From positions 1-21,193 of the forward strand of contig CAJUQD010000047.1 in the NCBI GenBank assembly GCA_910588105.1: DNA of 21,193 nucleotides, given 5' to 3'. Source of the stretch: an uncultured Oscillospiraceae bacterium (GTDB taxonomy: Bacteria; Bacillota; Clostridia; Oscillospirales; Oscillospiraceae). How positions within the stretch are numbered: the first letter of the stretch is position 1; each line of letters opens with the position of its first letter. A program made the translations under genes and the position numbers. A model generated the notes under the pieces. That model saw nothing but the letters and a program-made list of their open reading frames with translations. It was not told where the DNA came from and ran no database searches. Of this stretch, positions 5,662-11,817 are shown piece after piece.

Positions 5662-7092
5662 ATGGTTGATATCGTTATCATCGGCGCGGGGGTGTCCGGC
5701 TGCGCCATTGCCAGGGAAGTGTCCCGCTACAGGGCGGACGTGCTGGTGCTGGAGAGGGAGGAGGATGTGTGCTGCGGCACCTCCAAGGCCAATAGCGCCA
5801 TCGTCCACGCGGGGTACGATGCAGCCAACGGCTCGCTGATGGCAAAGCTGAACGTGGAGGGCAGCCGCCTGATGCCCGCTTTGTCCAAGGAGCTGGACTT
5901 CCCCTATGAGAACAACGGCAGCCTTGTGGTCATGGTCAGCGAGGATGACCGCCCTGCCCTGAACAGGCTGTATGAAAACGGCGTGGCCAACGGGGTGGAG
6001 GGCCTGCGCATCGTGGAGCGGGACGAGCTGGTCCAGATGGAGCCCAACATCAGCGACCAGGCGGTGGCGGCCCTGTACGCCCCCACCGGGGCTATCGTAT
6101 GCCCCTTCGGGCTCACCTTCGCCCTGGCGGAGAACGCCGCCCGCAACGGCGTAAAGTTCCAGTTCGACACCGAGGTCACCGGCATCGAGAAGACGGACGG
6201 CGGCTGGAAGCTGTCCACCACCCGGGGGGACGTGGAGGCCAGGGTGGTGGTGAACGCCGCGGGCGTGTATGCCGACAAGCTGCACAACATGGTGTCGGAC
6301 GACGCCATGACCATCACCCCCCGCCGGGGCGACTACTTCCTGTTGGACCACTCGGCCCAGGGCCATGTGAGCCACACCGTGTTCCAGCTGCCCGGCAAGT
6401 TCGGCAAGGGCGTGCTGGTGGCCCCCACCGTACACGGCAATATCATCGTGGGCCCCACCGCCATCGACATTGAGGACAAGGAGGGGGTGGCCACCACCCA
6501 GGCGGGGCTGGACGAGGTGCGCGCCAAGTGCGGCCTTGCGGTGAAGGACGTGCCCCTGCGCCAGACCATCACCAGCTTCGCGGGCCTGCGGGCCCATGAG
6601 GCCCGCCATGAGTTCTTCATCGGCGAGGTCCAGCCCGGCTTTGTGGACTGCGCGGGCATCGAGTCCCCCGGCCTGTCCTCCGCCCCCGCCATCGGCGTGA
6701 TGGTGAGCGGTATCGTGAAGAATATCCTCAAGCTGGAGGAGAATCCCGGTTTTGAATCAAAGCGGAAAGGCATCCTGGATCCCAAGGGGCTGGACGCAGA
6801 GGCCCGCGCCGCCTTAATCCGTGAGAACCCCGCCTACGGCACTGTCATCTGCCGCTGCGAGACCGTCACCGAGGGCGAGATTGTGGACGCCATCCGCCGC
6901 GTGCCGGGGGCCCGCAGCGTGGATGGCGTGAAGCGCCGGGTCCGGGCCGGTATGGGCCGGTGCCAGGGCGGTTTCTGCTCCCCAAGGGTCATGGAGATCC
7001 TGGCCCGGGAACTGGGCGTGGATCAGAGTGCCATCACCAAGGCGGGCGCGGGATCCGAGCTGATTGTGGGCGTCAACAAGGACGCCATCTGA
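5662..7092 (+). CDS. glpA: FAD-dependent glycerol-3-phosphate dehydrogenase, GlpA-like with [2Fe-2S] domain
   Basis: A 476-residue flavoprotein. The N-terminus VDIVIIGAGVSGCAIAREVS is a Rossmann FAD-binding site, the DAO fold runs to about 360 (with PRRGDYFLLD, FAGLRAHEARHEF and GIESPGLSSAPAIG), and a C-terminal BFD-like domain carries four cysteines, C397, C399, C434 and C439 (CxC, 34 residues, CxxxxC), expected to bind [2Fe-2S]. Its place after glpK argues for oxidation of glycerol-3-phosphate to dihydroxyacetone phosphate. E. coli GlpA has the same two parts but works with GlpB and the membrane Fe-S subunit GlpC; here the partners are a pyridine-nucleotide oxidoreductase and a DUF1667 protein. 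GAGGAGG (5645-5651) supports the ATG at 5662. The gap to glpK is 82 bases and holds a weak AACCG/CGGTT hairpin. Alternative: a related FAD dehydrogenase for another hydroxy acid. Confidence 0.88.
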   Translation: MVDIVIIGAGVSGCAIAREVSRYRADVLVLEREEDVCCGTSKANSAIVHAGYDAANGSLMAKLNVEGSRLMPALSKELDFPYENNGSLVVMVSEDDRPALNRLYENGVANGVEGLRIVERDELVQMEPNISDQAVAALYAPTGAIVCPFGLTFALAENAARNGVKFQFDTEVTGIEKTDGGWKLSTTRGDVEARVVVNAAGVYADKLHNMVSDDAMTITPRRGDYFLLDHSAQGHVSHTVFQLPGKFGKGVLVAPTVHGNIIVGPTAIDIEDKEGVATTQAGLDEVRAKCGLAVKDVPLRQTITSFAGLRAHEARHEFFIGEVQPGFVDCAGIESPGLSSAPAIGVMVSGIVKNILKLEENPGFESKRKGILDPKGLDAEARAALIRENPAYGTVICRCETVTEGEIVDAIRRVPGARSVDGVKRRVRAGMGRCQGGFCSPRVMEILARELGVDQSAITKAGAGSELIVGVNKDAI

Positions 7093-7106
7093 GGGGGCCT
7101 GAAACC

Positions 7107-8372
7107 ATGAGAGAATACGAACTTGTCATTATCGGCGGCGGCCCTGCGGGGCTGGCCGCTGCGGCGGCGGCCCACGAGGCGGGATTGCGGGATATCCTCA
7201 TCCTGGAGCGGGACAACGAGCTGGGCGGCATCCTGAACCAGTGCATTCACAACGGCTTCGGCCTGCACACCTTTAAGGAGGAGCTCACCGGCCCCGAGTA
7301 TGCCGGGCGGTTCATTGAGCAGGTGGAGAAGCTGGGCATCCCCTATAAGCTGAACACCATGGTGCTGGATCTGGCGGCGGACAAGACCGTCACCGCCATG
7401 AACCGGGAGGACGGGCTGTTCCAGCTCCACCCCAAGGCGGTCATCCTGGCCATGGGCTGCCGGGAGCGGCCCCGGGGCGCGCTGAGCATACCCGGCTGCC
7501 GCCCGGCGGGCATCTACACTGCGGGCACCGCCCAGCGGCTGGTGAACATGGAGGGCTACATGCCCGGACGGAAGGTGGTCATCCTGGGCTCCGGGGACAT
7601 CGGGCTCATCATGGCCCGCCGCATGACCCTGGAGGGCGCCCAGGTACAGGTGGTGGCGGAGCTGATGCCCTATTCCGGCGGGCTGAAGCGGAACATCGTC
7701 CAGTGCCTGGACGACTACGGCATCCCCCTGAAGCTGAGCCACACGGTGGTGGACATCGAGGGCAAAAAGCGCGTGGAGGCCGTCACCATCGCCCAGGTGG
7801 ACGGGAATAACCGCCCCATCCCCGGCACCGAGGAGCGCTATGAGTGCGACACCCTGCTGCTCTCCTGCGGCCTCATCCCGGAGAACGAGCTGAGCCGCTC
7901 CGCCGGGGTGGAACTCAACCCCATCACTAACGGCCCCACCGTCAACGAGAGCCTGGAAACCAGCATACCCGGCGTGTTCGCCGCAGGCAACGTGCTCCAC
8001 GTCCACGACCTGGTGGACTATGTGTCCGAGGAGGCGGGGGCCGCGGGCCGGCAGGCCGCCGGCTACATCGCCGCCGGGTGCAGGGAGGAGGAGCACAAGG
8101 CCCTGCCCATCAAGTGCGCCAACGGCGTGCGTTATACCGTGCCCGTGGCCATCCGGCCCGGGGCGGCGGGGGACACCGTGACCCTACGTTTCCGGGTGGG
8201 TAATGTGTACAAGAACAAGAAGGTTGCGGTGTACGCGGGGGACGCCTGTGTGTTCAGCCGCAAGCGCCCGGTGCTGGCCCCCGGCGAGATGGAGACCGTG
8301 ATCCTCAAGACCAGCCTGCTGACGGACCATCCCGAGGCGGACGGTATCACCGTGACCCTGGAGGAGGCGTAA
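7107..8372 (+). CDS. FAD/NAD(P)-dependent oxidoreductase, partner of the GlpA-like subunit
   Basis: A 421-residue pyridine nucleotide-disulfide oxidoreductase-type protein. It has two Rossmann motifs: IIGGGPAGLAAAAAA (FAD, glycines at 10-15) and VVILGSGDIGLIMARRM (NAD(P), around 158-173), plus the family stretch NELGGILNQCIHNGFGLHTF (38-57) and the C-terminal FAD contact PGVFAAGNVL. This type is found next to GlpA-like subunits in Clostridia and is similar to subunits of sarcosine or opine oxidases; it probably passes electrons between the dehydrogenase and NAD(P) or another carrier. GAGGGGG overlaps the upstream stop (7090-7092) and precedes the ATG at 7107, so translation is likely coupled. 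A longer reading back to 6960 would overlap the GlpA-like gene and is not needed. The C-terminal 90 residues form a beta-rich domain I cannot name. Confidence 0.85.
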   Translation: MREYELVIIGGGPAGLAAAAAAHEAGLRDILILERDNELGGILNQCIHNGFGLHTFKEELTGPEYAGRFIEQVEKLGIPYKLNTMVLDLAADKTVTAMNREDGLFQLHPKAVILAMGCRERPRGALSIPGCRPAGIYTAGTAQRLVNMEGYMPGRKVVILGSGDIGLIMARRMTLEGAQVQVVAELMPYSGGLKRNIVQCLDDYGIPLKLSHTVVDIEGKKRVEAVTIAQVDGNNRPIPGTEERYECDTLLLSCGLIPENELSRSAGVELNPITNGPTVNESLETSIPGVFAAGNVLHVHDLVDYVSEEAGAAGRQAAGYIAAGCREEEHKALPIKCANGVRYTVPVAIRPGAAGDTVTLRFRVGNVYKNKKVAVYAGDACVFSRKRPVLAPGEMETVILKTSLLTDHPEADGITVTLEEA

Positions 8373-8376
8373 GACG

Positions 8377-8745
8377 ATGGAAGAGAAGGATCTGATCTGC
8401 ATCAACTGCCCGCTGGGCTGCCCGCTCACCGTCACTCTGGAAAACGGAGAGGTCAAGGCCGTTGCCGGCAACACCTGCCCCCGGGGGGAGGCATACGCCC
8501 GCAAGGAGCTGACCAACCCCACCCGCATCGTCACCAGCACGGTGAAGGTACGGGGCGGCACGCTGGCCATGGCCTCGGTCAAGACCGCCAGCGGCATTCC
8601 CAAGGGGAAGATTTTTGACTGCGTGAAGGCCATCCAGGACATTGAGCTGCCCGCCCCTGTGGCCATCGGCCAGGTGGTGCTGGCCGACGTGTGCGGCACC
8701 GGGGTGGACATCGTAGCTACCAAGAACGTGCCCGCCAAGGGCTGA
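8377..8745 (+). CDS. DUF1667 protein, cysteine-rich third subunit
   Basis: A 122-residue protein with the DUF1667 pattern: LICINCPLGCPLTV gives C8, C11 and C15, followed by NTCPRGEAYA (C34). The spacing recalls the cysteine cluster at the N-terminus of molybdopterin oxidoreductases, so an Fe-S cluster or metal site is plausible. The remainder has NPTRIVTSTVKV and a glycine-rich end with further cysteines at C87 (IFDC is at 75-78) region and C108 (ADVCGTG). The gene starts 4 bases after the preceding stop, with GGAGGAGG inside that gene's end, so the two are translationally coupled. Family members co-occur with GlpA-like and FAD/NAD(P) oxidoreductases, which suggests a three-subunit soluble complex. 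Its biochemical role is not established to my knowledge; electron transfer is inference. Confidence 0.82.
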   Translation: MEEKDLICINCPLGCPLTVTLENGEVKAVAGNTCPRGEAYARKELTNPTRIVTSTVKVRGGTLAMASVKTASGIPKGKIFDCVKAIQDIELPAPVAIGQVVLADVCGTGVDIVATKNVPAKG

Positions 8746-8757
8746 GGGGGAGGAGCC

Positions 8758-9177
8758 ATGAAAGACCAGAACTGCGGTTACTGTATGCGGGGGGAGCTGC
8801 TGGACGCTTTCGGCATCTATATCTGCGAGCTGAGCGTCAGCACCCTCATCCTCTTCCGGGAGCAGAGCCACCCCGGCCGCTGCATCGTGGCCTACAAGGA
8901 CCACGTGAGCGAGCTGACCGACATCAGCGATGAGGAGCGCAGCGCCTTTTTCGCCGATGTGGCCCGGGCGTCCAGGGCGATCCACGCCGCCTTCCACCCG
9001 GATAAGGTGAACTACGGCGCCTACGGCGACACCGGCTGCCACCTCCACTTCCACCTGGTGCCTAAGTACAAGGACGCCTATGAGTGGGGCGGGGTGTTCG
9101 AGATGAACCCCGGCAAGGTGAAGCTGTCCGAGGAAGAGTACGCCGCCATGATCGGGAAGATCAAGGCAAACCTGTAA
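8758..9177 (+). CDS. HIT-family nucleotide hydrolase/transferase
   Basis: A 139-residue histidine-triad protein. The catalytic triad is H95-L-H97-F-H99 in GCHLHFHLVPKY. The N-terminal CGYC (C6, C9) with H49 in KDHVSELTD suggests the structural zinc site seen in many HIT proteins. Members hydrolyse nucleoside phosphoramidates, dinucleoside polyphosphates or act as nucleotidyl transferases; the substrate here is unknown. It follows the DUF1667 gene by 12 bases with GGGGGAGGA as ribosome binding site and ends in a strong terminator, so it is the last gene of the glycerol operon. Its presence there may mean a role in handling a nucleotide by-product or only convenient co-transcription. Confidence 0.88.
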   Translation: MKDQNCGYCMRGELLDAFGIYICELSVSTLILFREQSHPGRCIVAYKDHVSELTDISDEERSAFFADVARASRAIHAAFHPDKVNYGAYGDTGCHLHFHLVPKYKDAYEWGGVFEMNPGKVKLSEEEYAAMIGKIKANL

Positions 9178-9191
9178 AAAGCATAGCAGCA

Positions 9192-9222
9192 AAAGCCCCC
9201 GCCATCCGGCGGGGGCTTTCTT
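9192..9222. terminator. Bidirectional terminator between HIT gene and pepF
   Basis: GCCCCCGCC (9195-9203), loop ATCC, GGCGGGGGC (9208-9216), flanked by AAAA on the left and TTTCTT on the right, so it can stop transcripts from both converging genes. Confidence 0.92.
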
Positions 9223-9250
9223 ATACTGCACGGGCGTTTCGTGTGAAACG

Positions 9251-11053
9251 TCACGCCATGAGGGCCTCCATTTCGTCCAGCAGCTCGCCGAACAGGTCCA
9301 GGGCGTCCTGGATGGGCTGGGGACTGGCCATATCCACACCGGCGCCCCGCAGCAGGTCGATGGGGTCCTTGGAGGAGCCGCCGGACAGGAATTCCATATA
9401 GTCCTTGACGGCGGGGGCGCCCTCCTTCAGGATGCGGCGGGACAGGGCGATGGCGGCGGAGTAGCCGGTGGAGTACTGGTAGACGTAGTAATTGTAATAG
9501 AAGTGGGGGATGCGCACCCACTCCAGGGCGATGCGGTCATCGGTCACCATATCGGGGCCGAAGTACTTGGCGTTGAGGGCCTTGTACTCCTCGCTGAGCT
9601 TTTGGGCGGTGAGGGGGACGCCCTGGGCGTTGAGCTGGCCCAGGCGCAGCTCGTACTCGGCGAACATGGTCTGGCGGTACAGGGTGCCCTTGAACTGCTC
9701 CAGGAAGTGGTTAATGAGCCAGGCCCGCTCCCGCTTGTCGCTGGTTTTCCCCAGCAGGTGCTCCATCAGCAGCGCCTCGTTGCAGGTGGAGGCCACCTCG
9801 GCCACAAAAATCACATAGTCCCGGTACACCGAGGGCTGGGTCTTGTTGGACAGGTAGGAGTGGACGGCGTGGCCCATCTCATGGGCCATGGTGAACATGC
9901 TGTCCAGGTTGTCCTTCTGGTTGAGCAGCACGAAGGGGTGGACCACCACGCCGTTCATATAGGCCCCGGAGCGCTTGCCCACGTTCTCGTACACGTCGAT
10001 CCAGCGGTTGTCAAAGCCCTCCTTGATGATGGAGCGGTACGCCTCGCCCATGGGGGCCAGGGCGTCGTAGACGGTGGCCTTGGCCTCGTCGAAGGGGATC
10101 ACCTTGTCCGCGCCGGACACCATGGGGGCATAGATGTCGTACATGTGCAGCTCGTCCACGCCCAGCAGCTTCTTGCGCAGGCGGACGTAGCGGTGGAGCT
10201 TGTCCAAATTGGCGTTCACGGTGTCCACCAGATTGTGATAGACCTGGGGCGGCACCCGGGTGTCGCTGACGGCGGCGGCCAGGGGGGTGTCGTACTTCCG
10301 GGCGGAGGCGAAGAACTGGCGCTGCTTTACCTCGGAGCTGAGCACCGCCGCGGCGGTGTTCTGGAAGCGGCCGCAGGTGTCGTAATACTGCTCATAGGCG
10401 GAGCGGCGCAGCTCCCGGTCCTCGCTCATCTCGTAGGGGACGAAGGTGGCGTTGGACAGGGGCAGGAGATTGCCGTCCCGATCCACCGCGTCGGGGAAGG
10501 TGAGATCGGCGTTGGTGAACTTGGAGTAGATGTCGTCGGGGGCCTGGGCCATCTCCCGGGCGGCGGCCAGCAGCTTTTCCTCCGCGTCGGACAGGGTGTG
10601 CTCCTTCTTGTCCTGGATAATGGTGAAGTACCGGCGGTACAGCTCCAGCTCCGGCTCGTCGGCGTAGAACTGCTCCAGGGTCTCCTTGGGCAGCTTGAGC
10701 AGCTCGGGGGTGGCAAAGGCGATGGCGGCGTTGGTCTCCACCAGCAGGCTCATGGCCTTGCCCGCCATAGCCTGGTACTGGGGCACCCGGGTGTCCTCGT
10801 CCTGGCGCAGGGACGCGTAGCGGTACAGGTTGGACAGCTTGTCGCCCGCCTGCATGAAGGCGGTGAGGAACTCATAGAGGGTCTTGGCGCTCTCGCCCAG
10901 CCGCCCGGCATACTGGGGGAGGGTGCGCACCAGGGCCTGGGTCTCATCGAACTCCTTCTCCCATGCGGTGTCAGTGGGATAGATGGCGCTGGTGTCCCAG
11001 GTGTGCTCCACAGGGATTTCAGAGCGCTGGGGGATTTTCTTTTGGTCAGCCAT
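9251..11053 (-). CDS. pepF: Oligoendopeptidase F (M3 metallopeptidase)
   Basis: A 600-residue cytoplasmic zinc peptidase that cleaves short peptides (roughly 7-17 residues in characterised relatives). The zinc site H391-E392-M-G-H395 lies in MAHEMGHAVHS, and E419 in VAEVASTCNEALL is at the spacing expected for the third zinc ligand. The N-terminus RSEIPVEHTWDTSAIYPTD and the C-terminal FYYNYYVYQYSTGYSAA are family hallmarks, and length is normal (about 600). AGGAGG upstream and a good promoter (11092-11120) support the start at 11053. The gene stands alone, convergent with the glycerol operon. Likely role: turnover of peptides for nutrition or of signal-peptide remnants. Confidence 0.96.
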   Translation of the reverse strand: MADQKKIPQRSEIPVEHTWDTSAIYPTDTAWEKEFDETQALVRTLPQYAGRLGESAKTLYEFLTAFMQAGDKLSNLYRYASLRQDEDTRVPQYQAMAGKAMSLLVETNAAIAFATPELLKLPKETLEQFYADEPELELYRRYFTIIQDKKEHTLSDAEEKLLAAAREMAQAPDDIYSKFTNADLTFPDAVDRDGNLLPLSNATFVPYEMSEDRELRRSAYEQYYDTCGRFQNTAAAVLSSEVKQRQFFASARKYDTPLAAAVSDTRVPPQVYHNLVDTVNANLDKLHRYVRLRKKLLGVDELHMYDIYAPMVSGADKVIPFDEAKATVYDALAPMGEAYRSIIKEGFDNRWIDVYENVGKRSGAYMNGVVVHPFVLLNQKDNLDSMFTMAHEMGHAVHSYLSNKTQPSVYRDYVIFVAEVASTCNEALLMEHLLGKTSDKRERAWLINHFLEQFKGTLYRQTMFAEYELRLGQLNAQGVPLTAQKLSEEYKALNAKYFGPDMVTDDRIALEWVRIPHFYYNYYVYQYSTGYSAAIALSRRILKEGAPAVKDYMEFLSGGSSKDPIDLLRGAGVDMASPQPIQDALDLFGELLDEMEALMA

Positions 11054-11091
11054 AGGGAAACAGCCTCCTGTTTTGAATTTTGGATGGAAAT

Positions 11092-11120
11092 ATCATACCA
11101 CAGCCGTGGGTGTTTTACAA
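11092..11120 (-). promoter_or_regulatory. Promoter of pepF
   Basis: Minus-strand TTGTAA (11120-11115), 17-bp spacer, TATGAT (11097-11092) preceded by TGG (extended -10). The spacer contains CCACGGCTGTGG, a short palindrome-like stretch that might be an operator. Confidence 0.75.
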
Positions 11121-11299
11121 GGGCGGGGGTTAGGCGCCGTTTGAAAATTGGCAATATGCCCAGCGGCAAGGAATTTTTTCGCCGGGCAAGGCGATTTGGC
11201 GCAGGAATAATTGTGTTTATTTCAAGAAATCGCAACAAAATTCTGGTGAAAAATATCTACAAAGCGCCGCAGGTGTATTTAATCAGCGCTTCCTTAAGA
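11121..11299. other. Intergenic AT-rich segment with dispersed-repeat sequence
   Basis: No gene is supported between the pepF promoter and the terminator at 11300. The segment is far more AT-rich than the flanking genes from about 11140 to 11290. It begins with a 23-base repeat shared with 21148-21170 and continues with a hairpin (CGGC at 11163-11166 region with GCCG at about 11180) around AATTTTTT. The rest, to 11299, has no recognised motif. Confidence 0.45.
11140..11162 (+). repeat. 23-base dispersed repeat, copy 1
   Basis: Begins TTTGAAAATTGGCAA and ends GCCCA. It matches 21148-21170 at 20 of 23 positions in the same orientation, and in both copies is followed by a GC hairpin enclosing a T-rich loop. 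Confidence 0.65.
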
Positions 11300-11343
11300 A
11301 AAACCGCCCGGCCGGGGGAGGAAGGCCCCGGTCGGGCGGTTTT
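11300..11343 (-). terminator. Terminator of the padR-toastrack-pspC operon
   Basis: Eighteen-bp stem, AAAACCGCCCGGCCGGGG (11300-11317) with CCCCGGTCGGGCGGTTTT (11326-11343), one G-U pair, loop of 8. On the minus strand it ends in TTTTTCTTAA. It is the first strong terminator downstream of pspC. Confidence 0.9.
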
Positions 11344-11385
11344 GTGCCGGTCCCTCGGCGGCATCGGTGTGCTGTGCGCGGCGGC

Positions 11386-11433
11386 TGGGCTTTTGCCCTC
11401 GCTGCGCTCCATCCGCGCTGCTCGCGACAGCTC
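11386..11433 (-). repeat. 48-base dispersed repeat, copy 1
   Basis: Read on the minus strand it starts with the last two bases of the pspC stop codon (GAGCTGTCGC...) and ends GGCAAAAGCCCA. It matches plus-strand 21033-21080 at 42 of 48 positions, in the opposite orientation. It is not coding in any supported gene. Confidence 0.7.
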
Positions 11434-11617
11434 AGCACTCTTTGGGCATAATCAGGGCGGCGATGATATACACCCACAGGGATAGGCCCGCGAAAGCCAC
11501 CAGCAGAACTGTGGCCACGCGCACCACCGTGGGATCGACACCAAAGTAATGGGCGATGCCTCCGCACACGCCGCACAAAACGGCATCGGAGCCTGTGGTA
11601 CGGTAGAGACGCTTCAT
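11432..11617 (-). CDS. pspC: PspC-domain small membrane protein
   Basis: A 61-residue protein that is a single PspC domain: MKRLYRTTGSDAVLCGVCGGIAHYFGVDPTVVRVATVLLVAFAGLSLWVYIIAALIMPKE. The family core (CGVCGGIAxYF, then DPTxVRV) and one strong hydrophobic segment (about 31-57) are present. PspC domains sit in the membrane and are linked to phage-shock / Lia-type envelope stress responses. GGAAAGGAG supports the start. It is the last gene of the PadR operon, 19 bases after a 53-residue Cys-rich ORF, and its stop runs straight into a dispersed repeat. Confidence 0.9.
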   Translation of the reverse strand: MKRLYRTTGSDAVLCGVCGGIAHYFGVDPTVVRVATVLLVAFAGLSLWVYIIAALIMPKEC

Positions 11618-11636
11618 GGTAAAAACTCCTTTCCAT

Positions 11637-11798
11637 TCATAGACGGCCTAAGAGCAGCCGGTCGAGGCCGGCGCATTCCGCGCCGGGACGCAGAGCGAAG
11701 GGGGCGCCGGGCTGGCAGTAGTAGCACATACCCCTGCCCTCCCGGCGGGCGGAGCAGGCTGCTCCGCCCGGACAGTCAGGATAGCGAAATCGGCTCAT
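11637..11798 (-). CDS. Small cysteine-rich protein (53 residues), unknown function
   Basis: ATG at 11796-11798, stop TGA at 11637-11639. The protein begins MSRFRYPDCPGGAACSARR and contains GMCYYCQPG. Cysteines are C9, C15, C25, C28 and C42; the CxxC with two upstream cysteines could bind zinc, which is inference. GGGAGGA lies 6 bases before the ATG. It sits 19 bases after the toastrack gene and 19 bases before pspC, filling the only gap in that operon, so translation is likely. I do not recognise the family. A 23-base palindrome (11747-11769) lies within it. Confidence 0.6.
   Translation of the reverse strand: MSRFRYPDCPGGAACSARREGRGMCYYCQPGAPFALRPGAECAGLDRLLLGRL
11747..11769. repeat. Palindrome within the small Cys-rich gene
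   Basis: GGGCGGAGCAG, one central base, CTGCTCCGCCC: 11-bp perfect arms. It could form a hairpin in the operon mRNA ahead of pspC. Confidence 0.7.
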
Positions 11799-11817
11799 GA
11801 CAATTCCTCCCTCAAGG

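Noticed and set aside
9503..11485. 660-codon open frame on the plus strand opposite pepF
   Set aside because: pepF has complete catalytic motifs on the other strand; this frame is Val/Gly/His/Leu-rich with no recognisable domain.
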